DNA from: Cyclobacteriaceae bacterium | GTDB lineage: Bacteria > Bacteroidota > Bacteroidia > Cytophagales > Cyclobacteriaceae | DNA length: 64,000 nt | Assembly: GCA_026129485.1 (NCBI GenBank) | Contig: JAHCHY010000008.1 | Location: 62,001-126,000 of the forward strand | Direction of reading: 5' to 3' | Part shown: in pieces, positions 26,642-35,274 of the stretch | Position numbering within the stretch: position 1 is the stretch's first letter | Layout: each line of letters starts with the position of its first letter | Notes under the pieces: generated by a model | Database searches by the model: none | Told to the model about the DNA's origin: nothing | Seen by the model: only the letters and a program-made list of their open reading frames with translations | Translations under genes and position numbers: made by a program

Positions 26642-28320
26642 ATGGAGAATTTTGTGGTCTCGGCCCGTAAGTACCGCCCGCTTGGCTTCGAAGAAGTGGT
26701 GGGCCAGGAGCATATCACCACTACGCTTAAAAATGCCATCGACAACAACAAGCTCGCGCAAGCCCTGCTGTTCTGCGGACCGCGTGGAGTAGGTAAAACC
26801 ACCTGCGCCCGCATTGTAGCCCGCATGATCAACGGGTTTGAAGAAAGAGCCGAAATTAACTCGCTCAATATCTTTGAGCTGGATGCAGCATCCAACAACT
26901 CGGTGGATGACATTCGTAACCTGATTGACCAGGTACGCTACCCGCCCCAGTTCGGCAAGTTTAAGGTGTATATTATTGACGAGGTGCACATGCTCTCGAA
27001 TCAGGCCTTCAATGCCTTTTTGAAGACGCTGGAAGAGCCGCCTTCGTACGCCATATTCATCCTGGCTACAACCGAAAAGCACAAGGTTATACCCACCATT
27101 CTTTCGCGTTGCCAGATTTTTGATTTTAACCGCATCCAGGTTTCAGACATTGCCCGCCAGCTGAAGCGCGTGGCCGACCGTGAAAAAATAAAAACCGAAG
27201 ATGAGGCCCTGCACCTGATTGCCCAGAAAGCAGATGGCGCTTTGCGCGATGCCCTTTCTATCTTCGACCTGATGGTTACGTTCTCTTCCGGTAATGAAGT
27301 AACGTTTAAAAATGTACTCGATAACCTCCACATCCTGGATCATGATTATTATTTCAGGGTGGTGGACGGATTGCTTTCCGAGAATCATGCACAACCCTTA
27401 GTGCTGCTGGATGAAATCCTGAAGAAGGGATTCGATGGTCATAACTTTATTGTTGGTTTGGGCGATCACCTACGCAACCTGCTGGTGGCCCAGGACGCCC
27501 GCACGGTGGATCTGATGGACATACCGGAAAGCACACGCAAAAAATACCTCGAACAATCCGGTGCGGCCTCGCCATCGCTGCTGCTCACATGGCTAAACCT
27601 GGCGAGCCAGTGCGACATGAATTACAAGAGCAGCAAAAATCAGCGCCTGTTGGTTGAGCTTGCGCTGATGAAGATGGCGCATGTGAATGCAGTTATCAAG
27701 GCCAATGGCGCCCCCGTGCAGGAGGGGTTAAAAAAAAAATTGAGCCCGTAACCAGCACCCCGGCTGAATCCAATGCGGCTCCTGTATCCGCAGAAGCTAT
27801 TGAAACTGTTAACTTAGTTGCCAAGGCTATAAAAGAACCCGTTGCCAAAACGGCCGATGAAAGTAACAGGCCGCGTGCAACCATCAACCTGGGCAACCTG
27901 CTGAAGGGTAAAGCAAAAGAAGAAACCGGCAAACCGGTTGTTTCAGCGCCTGCCAAAGAGAACAAGCCTGTAAAGGAGCATGAGCTTATCAAGACGTGGA
28001 ACGATTTTGCCGAACAGAAAAAGAGCCAGGTAGCCGAGTACCATTTACTGAAACAACCTTTTTCCTTTCAGGATAACCTGGTCACGCTTACGCTCACCAA
28101 CCCGGTAGAAGAGCCGCTGCTTCATTCCATCAAATCCGATTTGCTTACCTACCTGCGCGATAACCTGGATAACAGCTTGATTCAACTCGACTATAAATTT
28201 GCGGACATCGAAACCAAACGTGTGGCTTACACCAACAAGGAAAAATTTGATGCACTGGCAGAAAAAAATCCGTTATTAAAAAAGCTGCAGGAAAAGCTGG
28301 GCCTTGATCCTGACTTCTGA
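26642..28320 (+). CDS. dnaX: DNA polymerase III tau/gamma subunit, with frameshift site
   Basis: The clamp-loader ATPase of DNA polymerase III. The in-frame product from the ATG at 26642 stops at 27751 (369 residues, gamma-like). It has Walker A GPRGVGKTT, Walker B IIDEVHML, the sensor/arginine region TILSRCQ and the collar domain. A run of ten A (27730-27739) precedes that stop. Reading one base back, or adding one A to the mRNA, opens a frame running to 28320 (559 residues, tau-like). Its end, NPLLKKLQEKLGLDPDF, is the usual end of phylum DnaX proteins. An SD-like AGGAGG lies just before the run. The usual CxxC zinc module after Walker A is absent. The start is the ATG giving MENFVVSARKYRP. 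Confidence 0.92.
27720..27751 (+). promoter_or_regulatory. Frameshift / slippage signal in dnaX
   Basis: The element has three parts: AGGAGG at 27720-27725, an A10 run at 27730-27739, and a zero-frame TAA at 27749-27751. This matches the layout of known dnaX recoding signals: E. coli uses -1 ribosomal frameshifting on A-AAA-AAG with an upstream SD-like sequence, and Thermus uses RNA-polymerase slippage on A9. A homopolymer sequencing error is the main alternative. Confidence 0.72.
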
Positions 28321-28422
28321 TTACGGCTGCGTCTTTGGTAGTTTTGCCATTTTCCATAGAAAACTAAATCCGGTCAAAACCAAGACAATCCAAAAGTCGT
28401 TACTTGGTGGTAAGCACTGACA

Positions 28423-28704
28423 ATGATTACCGCCTTAAGAATTTTTCTGATTGTTCTTTCGGGCTTGCTGATAGCCCGCGATATCGGTACGATCATTCAG
28501 TACGCGCAGGTTGAAATAACAGAAGAATATTCCTCCACACAGAAAGCAGAATCTACCCTGCAACAGCAGGCTGAAGTCAAAAAAATCACGAGGAAGATTA
28601 CCGTACTTACGCATTTTATCCGGTATACACCGGTTAACGTTACCCCGGAAGTAGCGCCACCGGCAACCGGGCGGTGGTTACGCCACCGCGCTTTACTGAT
28701 TTAA
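28423..28704 (+). CDS. Small membrane-anchored hypothetical protein
   Basis: A 93-residue frame starting with a hydrophobic segment (ALRIFLIVLSGLLIARDIGTIIQYA) that could be a signal anchor, followed by a polar, glutamine- and lysine-rich part (EVKKITRKITVLTHFIRYTPVNV). No family is recognised. It sits in the 450-base gap between dnaX and the SPFH gene with no competing frame, but its C terminus (ATGRWLRHRALLI) looks irregular, so the true end or the gene itself is uncertain. Confidence 0.4.
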   Translation: MITALRIFLIVLSGLLIARDIGTIIQYAQVEITEEYSSTQKAESTLQQQAEVKKITRKITVLTHFIRYTPVNVTPEVAPPATGRWLRHRALLI

Positions 28705-28772
28705 GTCGCGCCTGCGATTTATTAGCTTCTTCATTTTAAAAATTTATCGTTCACTTTAAAACTCAACCTGAT

Positions 28773-29552
28773 ATGAGAACCATTTCGTATGTCCTGGTAT
28801 TTGTTAGCGCGCTCGCTTTTACCAATTGTTCTGTCATCCGGCAAGGCGAAGTAGGCATGAAGCGAAGGCTTGGTGTATTAAACCAAAAAGTGCTTCCACC
28901 CGGATCAGTGGGATATAATCCCTTCACCAGCACCATTATTAAAATGCCCATTCGTACCATGAACATGGAGATCAGCTCCAATCTTCCATCGAAGGAAGGA
29001 TTGAATGTGGCAGCCGTAATTTCCATCCTGTACCGGATTGAGCCGGGCAAAGCGCCCCTCATAGTAGAAAACATTGGCGTGGGCAATGAACAAAATGTAA
29101 TCAGCAGCGTGTTCCGTTCAACCGCAGCCGATGTTTGTTCGCGTTTCTTCGCCAAAGACATGCATTCCGCACAACGCGCCAACATTGAAAAAGAAATCGC
29201 TACCCAAATGTCTGAGCTATTGGTGCCGCGTGGATTTGTAATTGAGGCCGTGTTATTAAAGAACATCCAGTTGCCGGCCGGTCTTGCCCGTGCCGTGGAA
29301 GAAAAGCTGGAGGCCGAGCAGGATGCACAACGCATGGAATTCTTGCTGGAACGTGAAAAGCGGGAAGCACAACGTAAAAAAATTGAAGCCGAAGGTATCC
29401 GCGATGCACAAAAAATTATCTCCGAAGGCCTGAGCAAAAATATTATTGAGTGGCAGAGCATCGAAGCTTTTCGCGAGCTTTCAAAATCTGCCAACAGTAA
29501 GATCATTATCACCGATGGCAAATCACCTATGCTGATTAATCCGAAAGAATAG
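28773..29552 (+). CDS. SPFH/prohibitin-family lipoprotein
   Basis: A 259-residue protein with a lipoprotein signal (lipobox ending in TNC, Cys19), followed by an SPFH/prohibitin domain. It shows QGEVGMKRRLGVL, LPSKEGLNVAAVISILYRIEP and VFRSTAADVCSRFFAKDM. A C-terminal helical flotillin-like coiled coil (EEKLEAEQDAQRMEFLLEREKREAQRKK region) follows. Prohibitin-like proteins assemble rings on membranes and often associate with proteases. The lipid anchor instead of a transmembrane helix is a common variant in this phylum. Confidence 0.87.
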   Translation: MRTISYVLVFVSALAFTNCSVIRQGEVGMKRRLGVLNQKVLPPGSVGYNPFTSTIIKMPIRTMNMEISSNLPSKEGLNVAAVISILYRIEPGKAPLIVENIGVGNEQNVISSVFRSTAADVCSRFFAKDMHSAQRANIEKEIATQMSELLVPRGFVIEAVLLKNIQLPAGLARAVEEKLEAEQDAQRMEFLLEREKREAQRKKIEAEGIRDAQKIISEGLSKNIIEWQSIEAFRELSKSANSKIIITDGKSPMLINPKE

Positions 29553-29558
29553 AAATCA

Positions 29559-29638
29559 AACCGCGGAGGACGCTGAGAAGCGCTAATTCTTTTGCTAAAG
29601 AAGAATCAAGCCTTGTGTAGCCAGCGTTCTTCGCGGTT
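29559..29638. repeat. Intergenic inverted repeat (18-bp arms)
   Basis: AACCGCGGAGGACGCTGA (29559-29576) and the complement of CCAGCGTTCTTCGCGGTT (29621-29638) pair with three mismatches. A second pair, ATTCTT/AAGAAT, sits inside. The element fills the 101-base gap between convergent genes and may act as a bidirectional terminator or be a dispersed repeat copy. Confidence 0.6.
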
Positions 29639-29653
29639 AAAATGCCAAGCGAA

Positions 29654-30766
29654 TCAAACCTTCACATAAATCTTCTTCTTATCCATCCAATAGCCCACTA
29701 CCCAGCAGGTAAGCATCACCCACAAAGCGAACAGAACAGAGCCGTTGTAATCTCCCGCCCACGATTGAAATATATGCTGGTATATCCAATCGTATAATGT
29801 GTTATCACCCACGCTAAACGTCCACATCAAAATCACAAATACTTCTGAAAGCAAGTAGATGAACAACGTGTTCTTTCCAAACACTTCAAAGAAGTAAGTC
29901 CACCGGTTTAGTTGCGCGATCTCAATAATAAACACCAGCACCGCAAGCACCATTAAATCGATACCTACCGTATGCAACACATACGTGCTGGTCCAAAGTT
30001 TTTTGTTGATGGGAAACATCAGCCCCCACCAGGCTGCCATCACCAGCAGCACCGCTCCTACCATTAACAGCTTGGCAATGGTTTCGTAGTTCTTTCCGTT
30101 TCGTTGAAGAAACAAACCGGCTACATAACCCGCTATTACATTTACCGTTGCCGGTAAGGTACTGAGTAAGCCCTCCGGGTCGAAGGCAACTCCTTCGCCA
30201 TGATACAGGTGCTTTTCACCCAGCAGCCACAAGTCAAGCCTGGTACCGGCATTACCTTCTAAAGTAAGGTCGCCAAACTCAAACAGGATAACCCGGTAGA
30301 GTATCAGCGCAAGCACGCTAAACCATAAGGCACCCTTTACTTTGAAATAATGGATTACCAGCGATGCGATACCGTAACACAACGCGATGCGCTGCAATAC
30401 GCCAAATACGCGCGTGCTTTCAAAAGGCTTAAACACCCACTCGCCAGCAGCATTTTGAGAAACAAACGGAAACCAGTACATCAGGTAGCCGAGCAGAAAT
30501 ATGATGAGCGTACGTTTAAGAACCTTTGTTAAAAAAGAACCTTCCCCTGCCGCTTCATATTTCGCCTGGCTAAAGCTCATGGCATTGCCCACCACAAAAA
30601 GAAAAGTGGGAAATACGAGATCGGTGAGCGTAAACCCATGCCACCCGGCATGCAGCAGCGGTGAATAGGTATTGGAGCTGCCCAGTGAGTTTACCACAAT
30701 CATCAGGGCTACATCCATTCCCCTGAAAACATCGAGCGAGAGGTAGCGGTTTTGGCTTAAAGACAT
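29654..30766 (-). CDS. DUF5009 / HGSNAT-like membrane acyltransferase
   Basis: A 370-residue protein with about ten membrane segments. It begins RYLSLDVFRGMDVALMIVVNSLG, the signature of the NagX/HGSNAT-like (DUF5009) family, followed by HAGWHGFTLTDLVFPTFLFVVGNAMSFS with the conserved histidine. Animal HGSNAT moves acetyl groups from acetyl-CoA across the membrane onto glucosamine; bacterial relatives are thought to act on amino sugars in glycan breakdown. The substrate is unknown and no glycan-use genes are nearby. Confidence 0.87.
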   Translation of the reverse strand: MSLSQNRYLSLDVFRGMDVALMIVVNSLGSSNTYSPLLHAGWHGFTLTDLVFPTFLFVVGNAMSFSQAKYEAAGEGSFLTKVLKRTLIIFLLGYLMYWFPFVSQNAAGEWVFKPFESTRVFGVLQRIALCYGIASLVIHYFKVKGALWFSVLALILYRVILFEFGDLTLEGNAGTRLDLWLLGEKHLYHGEGVAFDPEGLLSTLPATVNVIAGYVAGLFLQRNGKNYETIAKLLMVGAVLLVMAAWWGLMFPINKKLWTSTYVLHTVGIDLMVLAVLVFIIEIAQLNRWTYFFEVFGKNTLFIYLLSEVFVILMWTFSVGDNTLYDWIYQHIFQSWAGDYNGSVLFALWVMLTCWVVGYWMDKKKIYVKV

Positions 30767-30841
30767 GGGGATTCTTTTTTTGAAGGTAAAGAATCCCGCA
30801 GGTAAATCAAAAAAATAACTTGTTGCTATACGCTTCCTGCT

Positions 30842-33226
30842 CTACTCATTCCTGAGCGAATCCACCGGATTCGTGATGGCTGCCCGGATAGCCTGAAAAG
30901 ATGTGGTGATGAATGCAACGGCAGTAATCGTTCCCGCAGTAAACAGGATCATCCACCATGTTACATCAACATGGTAAGCAAACGCCCCGAGCCACCGAAC
31001 CATTGCCCACCAGCCTAAGGGTAAGGCGATCAATATCGCAATACCGACAAGGCTCATGAAATCTTTTGAAAGCATAGCCACTACATTGGGTACACTTGCA
31101 CCAAGAATTTTCCTGATACCAATTTCCCGTGTGCGCTGCATGGAAGAAAAAGTAGTCAGGCCAAACAAGCCCAGGCAGGATACCAGTATGGCAAGGATTG
31201 AAAAATAGAACGCGATGCGTCCCGTATTCTGTTCCGTGCGGTAAATGTTATCGAGTTTCTGATCGAGAAACGCATAATCCGGAATTGTCTGCGATTCATG
31301 TTTCCTGTATAAGCGTTCAACGGCTCCAATAGCCTCCGCAGTCTGTCCCTGTCTTGTCCGGATGAAAAGCCCCCCGAAGTTCATGGGGTCACCGGGCCAA
31401 TAACGAAAAAGCATGGGCTCAATGGCGGTCGTCATGGGGCGAAAATGAAAATCTTTTACTACACCAACCACCGTACCCTGTGTGTTCCACAACCGAAGCG
31501 ATTTCCCGACAGCCTCCTGTGTTATCCAGCCCATTCTTTTCGCAGCCGTCTCGTTGATCAGCCACGAAGCAGAATCCGAAGAAAGCGTGGCATCGAAGTT
31601 TCTTCCTGAAAGGAGTGTGATCCCGGTTGTTGAAAGGAAGTCTGTGTCAACGATCATGTGCGACATCGGGAAAACCACATCAGTATCTTGTCCTTCCCAG
31701 GCAATGCTATGCGTTGAAGCATTCACATCGATCAAGTTATTTGAAGCAGCCGTTACACCCAGGATGCTCGTTTCGCGTTGAAGGTCTGATTTCAGTAATG
31801 CCGCCTTGTTAAAAAGCTGATTTTTCAGGCGTAAGAAAATGAGCTGCTCTCTGTTAAAACCCATATCTTTTTCCTGTATGAATTTAAGTTGTGCATAAAC
31901 CACGATAGTGCCCAGGATGAGCATTACAGAGAAGATGAATTGTGCAACAACCAATGTACGCCTGAACAACTGGCCTGTACCTGTGCTGAAAAGACCCTTT
32001 AATGTTTTAACCGGCTGAAAGCTGGACAACAGGAAAGCAGGGTAGACACCCGCCAGGGAAGATACCAATACAGTCGCTCCCAGGATCACCAAAACGGAAA
32101 CGGCATTAAATGAAATGGTGATCGCTTTGCCGGATATATCATTCAGGATGGGAACAAACACAAACAGCAGAAACACGGAAAGTAATACGGATAACGCAGT
32201 TGTGAGAAATGACTCGCATAGAAACTGAACCATCAGTTGCCTGCGAACCGCGCCAATAACTTTTCGTACGCCAACCTCCCTGGCCCGTTCGGTTGCCCTG
32301 GCGGTGGAAAGGTTTATAAAATTGAAAAGGGCGATCAGCAACACAGCAATTCCAACGGCCAGGAAAATACGCAGGTATACGATGCTGCCGGTCTTTACCC
32401 AATCGCCATAATCAAAATGCGAGTGCAGGTAAATTTCATCCAAAGGCTGCAACCATAGCGTGGGGTTTGACCAGGTATTGAAAGGCAGCAGGTAGTCTTT
32501 CAGCTTCCCGCCAAGCGCAACAGGGTTTGCCTGCGCGTCTAATTGCAAATAAGTATGATAGGCATGATTACCCCAATGCGAAAAATTTTCCGGTTTCCGG
32601 ATTTCTTCATAACGCATGGACAGGATCACATCGAACCGGATATGAGAATTGGCAGGGCAGTCCGGTGTAACGCCTGCAAGGGTAAAGAGACCATTGTTGT
32701 TTAGGATCAATTGCTGTCCCAGCAACGCAGGATTGTTTTTCCAGCCTGCCCCAAACAGTTGCACGGCAATTTTTTCCGCGATCACTACTTCATTGGGTTC
32801 GAGCAGTACTTTACCCGGGTTCCCTGTCAGCAGGCGAAAGTCGAACATCGTGAAAAATGAATGGTCGGCAGTAATTATTTGCGAGGGCTCGATGCTCAAT
32901 CCGTTCAGCGTAAGTATTCCCGGAAGGGGCCGCGATACCCGGCAAGCCTGGACAATCTCAGGATAATCGCGTTTCAATGCTTCGGCAAGCAAGCCAGGTG
33001 TAACGGCTACGGGATGAAGAACGCCCTTATGGTCTTGCGTTTCCGCAACGCGGTAGATTTCCCGGTGGTATTGGTGAAAGCGGTCATAGCTGTACTCATC
33101 CTGAATATACAAGGCAATCGTCAGGCTGCACGCGATTCCGATCCCCAGCCCTGCAATATTAATAAAGGAATAGATTCTGGCTCTCCGGATATGCCTCCAG
33201 GCCATTTTAAAGTTGGTGCGCCACAT
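30842..33226 (-). CDS. FtsX/MacB-type ABC transporter permease
   Basis: A 794-residue permease made of two tandem MacB-periplasmic-core plus FtsX units. Each has an N-terminal membrane helix (ARIYSFINIAGLGIGIACSLTIALYI; LFRRTLVVAQFIFSVMLILG), a periplasmic domain and FtsX segments (NLSTARATERAREVGVRKVIGA; SSMQRTREIGIRKILGASV). This 8-TM form is widespread in Bacteroidota. No ATPase gene is adjacent, so it must use one encoded elsewhere. Family roles include lipoprotein or peptide efflux and envelope stress. The ATG at 33226 is used; an earlier TTG adds two residues. Confidence 0.9.
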   Translation of the reverse strand: MWRTNFKMAWRHIRRARIYSFINIAGLGIGIACSLTIALYIQDEYSYDRFHQYHREIYRVAETQDHKGVLHPVAVTPGLLAEALKRDYPEIVQACRVSRPLPGILTLNGLSIEPSQIITADHSFFTMFDFRLLTGNPGKVLLEPNEVVIAEKIAVQLFGAGWKNNPALLGQQLILNNNGLFTLAGVTPDCPANSHIRFDVILSMRYEEIRKPENFSHWGNHAYHTYLQLDAQANPVALGGKLKDYLLPFNTWSNPTLWLQPLDEIYLHSHFDYGDWVKTGSIVYLRIFLAVGIAVLLIALFNFINLSTARATERAREVGVRKVIGAVRRQLMVQFLCESFLTTALSVLLSVFLLFVFVPILNDISGKAITISFNAVSVLVILGATVLVSSLAGVYPAFLLSSFQPVKTLKGLFSTGTGQLFRRTLVVAQFIFSVMLILGTIVVYAQLKFIQEKDMGFNREQLIFLRLKNQLFNKAALLKSDLQRETSILGVTAASNNLIDVNASTHSIAWEGQDTDVVFPMSHMIVDTDFLSTTGITLLSGRNFDATLSSDSASWLINETAAKRMGWITQEAVGKSLRLWNTQGTVVGVVKDFHFRPMTTAIEPMLFRYWPGDPMNFGGLFIRTRQGQTAEAIGAVERLYRKHESQTIPDYAFLDQKLDNIYRTEQNTGRIAFYFSILAILVSCLGLFGLTTFSSMQRTREIGIRKILGASVPNVVAMLSKDFMSLVGIAILIALPLGWWAMVRWLGAFAYHVDVTWWMILFTAGTITAVAFITTSFQAIRAAITNPVDSLRNE

Positions 33227-33382
33227 AAACAAGTGTTTTTACAAGCTACCTTGTGGCTACCGGGTTACCTTTAAAAGGTTACATCCTGCTTCTAAAATTC
33301 TTGCTGAGCACTGATGTTCTAAAAAACAACTCTTATAATCATCACAAGCGGACGCTTGCGACTGGCTGGCGAAGGAATCATT

Positions 33383-33937
33383 CTATTTGCATTGGCCCTC
33401 CACCAAATTCGTTCCGTCAGTCGTCCAGCAATCTTTATAGATGCTACAGTAGCAAAGGGTATAGTTGAAACGTTTGGAATCAACCATGGGAATTCGTGTG
33501 CCGCGCCAGGACTTAACATGAAAGATCTTCACTTCTTCACCAGGCGCCATCACGCTATTGTCCACACCCGAATAAACTATCCACAGGCTATCGCGTTTCC
33601 CCTCTCCCACCAGGTCTTTTATTAAGTCGCTGTAATCCTTATACAGTTTACCGTCCAGATAAATCTTCGAATCCCTGACCAATGCCGGGCCAACACCCTT
33701 GTTAATAACTGAAATATAGAATTCCTGATTTTCTTCGCTAATGTAATTATACACCCACTCCACGTAGGGCCACACCGATGTATGTTGCTGATCCATCATG
33801 ATCCGTGCCTGGAAAATGTAAACAGACAACGTCATAATGCTTACTACGATTGCCGATAGCGCGACAATCATTTCGCTCCTCAGACCTTTCTTTACAGATT
33901 GATCAGGGGAGGCAGCGGACTTTGGTATTTCTTCCAT
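33383..33937 (-). CDS. Membrane-anchored hypothetical protein
   Basis: A 184-residue protein with one transmembrane helix at residues 25-45 (IVALSAIVVSIMTLSVYIF) and an extracytoplasmic remainder. Motifs include VWPYVEWVYNYISEENQEFYISVINKGVGPALV. This resembles small phylum proteins with a short immunoglobulin-like beta region, but I cannot assign a family or function. The cysteines near the end (LCYCSIYKDCW) could form a disulphide. It is a single gene flanked by a 150-base gap without other features and a nested palindrome. Confidence 0.7.
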   Translation of the reverse strand: MEEIPKSAASPDQSVKKGLRSEMIVALSAIVVSIMTLSVYIFQARIMMDQQHTSVWPYVEWVYNYISEENQEFYISVINKGVGPALVRDSKIYLDGKLYKDYSDLIKDLVGEGKRDSLWIVYSGVDNSVMAPGEEVKIFHVKSWRGTRIPMVDSKRFNYTLCYCSIYKDCWTTDGTNLVEGQCK

Positions 33938-34040
33938 AGCGGGTGCTAATGGCTCTAATATAATAAACTCGAGCCAATGGGGGGAACAATATTACTTAAC
34001 GAAAAAACAGGCAATGCGAATTTGCAAGGTTCAGAAACAA

Positions 34041-34170
34041 AAACTGGGGCTGACTAAAAAGTGTGGTCTGATGTCAGGTTGAGCCTGTCGAAACCGTTTT
34101 TCTGTAACGAAATGGCCTTCGACAGGCTCAGGCCGACATTCAAAAATTACTTTTTAGCCAGCCCCAGTTT
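34041..34170. repeat. Nested 130-bp inverted repeat (MITE- or REP-like)
   Basis: The outer 22-base arms (34041-34062 and 34149-34170, starting AAACTGGGGCTG) pair with one mismatch. Inside, GGTTGAGCCTGTCGAAACC (34077-34095) pairs with CCTTCGACAGGCTCAGG (34116-34132), a core I know as a common intergenic repeat. The whole unit folds into one long hairpin with a short loop around 34096-34112. There is no coding frame and no obvious target-site duplication. It occupies most of the 257-base gap here. Confidence 0.8.
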
Positions 34171-34194
34171 CCCAAATTTGACCTTAACCGGTGA

Positions 34195-35274
34195 TCAGGC
34201 GCGTGGCAGGCTGTCCACTAACGCACGCCATTTCTCCAGTTCGGCTAAACCGGGTTTGCGCAAGCCGAAGAACTGCACGATCATTTCCTTATTCTTATCA
34301 AATACTTCGATGGCTGTAACCACTCCATCCGTGGTAGGTTTCTTCACAATCCACGCACTGTCAATCATATCTTCGCGCAGGTGCATGTTAAAGTCCGGAT
34401 CGAGAATGTTCAGCCAGTTATCCATTACCCGTATGGTCTGGATTTTTCCCTGGTGGATCTGGATGTTTCCACGGCTTCCGGCAAACACCATGATCGGTAA
34501 ATGATCTTTCGCTGCACTTTCCAACAGATCTTTCAACGCATTTTTTTGAATGCGTTGAGAAAATTTTCCCTCCGCTAACAGCACGGCATCCAACCGGTTT
34601 ACCTGGTGCTTGCGCAGCATACCAAAAAAGTCGTGCGTATCTTTCATGTTTTCCCAGTCTGTAAGCAAAGCATCTTTGTCCACATCGCCAATAGCTTTTA
34701 CAGGAACTTCCTTTACAGGAGCTACAACAACTTCGGTTGATTGTTCTGTGGCTGTAAAATCAGCCACCAGCTTATCAAATGCTTCCTGGTTGCTGCCGGC
34801 TTTATTACCCGGGCCGGGCGCTACCAGAAATATTTTGGTTACGGCATTTCCGGCTTCATCAAAAATCTGGATGCTTTGCTGCAAGCCATGCGGTGTTTGC
34901 AGCCGTACGGCAAAGCCAAATTTCCATGCGGCAAAGAATACACGGGTTTCGATCGGGCCGATAACGGTTGCCATACGATGTGCGGGCGGCCCCATAATTT
35001 CAACTTTCTGAAACGGGCCTTTATGCTCCAGCACACAACCTTCGTTTCGCGTAAGCGACATCACACGACCTAATTCCGGCAATCGCTCAACCAGCTTTGT
35101 CCAGTCGCCTTCCAGCCGTGTGGTATAATCACCCACGGTAGTAGCCAGCAATTCGGCTTCGCTTACGCCTAACTCCTGCGCACAATCGCGAATGCGGAGA
35201 GTGGGTTTTACTTTTTTTAATTCGTCCCAACGCGCACGCAAAGTGGCTGATACGGGTTCTGCTAACTGGCTCAT
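34195..35274 (-). CDS. hmuS: Hemin-degrading / heme-transfer protein, HmuS/HemS family
   Basis: A 359-residue cytoplasmic protein made of two HemS/ChuX domains (about residues 15-165 and 200-350). Landmarks are LRARWDELKKVKPTLRIRDCAQELGVSEAELL near the start, MATVIGPIETRVFFAAWKFGFAVR, and HLREDMIDSAWIVKKPTTDGVVTAIEVFD near the end. HemS-type proteins accept heme after import and either release iron or pass it on. The ATG at 35274 overlaps the hmuV stop by 4 bases, showing it is the last gene of the hmuTUVS operon. A longer frame upstream adds unrelated residues. Confidence 0.92.
   Translation of the reverse strand: MSQLAEPVSATLRARWDELKKVKPTLRIRDCAQELGVSEAELLATTVGDYTTRLEGDWTKLVERLPELGRVMSLTRNEGCVLEHKGPFQKVEIMGPPAHRMATVIGPIETRVFFAAWKFGFAVRLQTPHGLQQSIQIFDEAGNAVTKIFLVAPGPGNKAGSNQEAFDKLVADFTATEQSTEVVVAPVKEVPVKAIGDVDKDALLTDWENMKDTHDFFGMLRKHQVNRLDAVLLAEGKFSQRIQKNALKDLLESAAKDHLPIMVFAGSRGNIQIHQGKIQTIRVMDNWLNILDPDFNMHLREDMIDSAWIVKKPTTDGVVTAIEVFDKNKEMIVQFFGLRKPGLAELEKWRALVDSLPRA

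Noticed and set aside
27752-28320. Separate gene downstream of dnaX
   Set aside because: The -1 frame has no start codon of its own near its beginning and continues the DnaX C-terminal sequence, so it is the tau part reached by frameshift, not a second gene.
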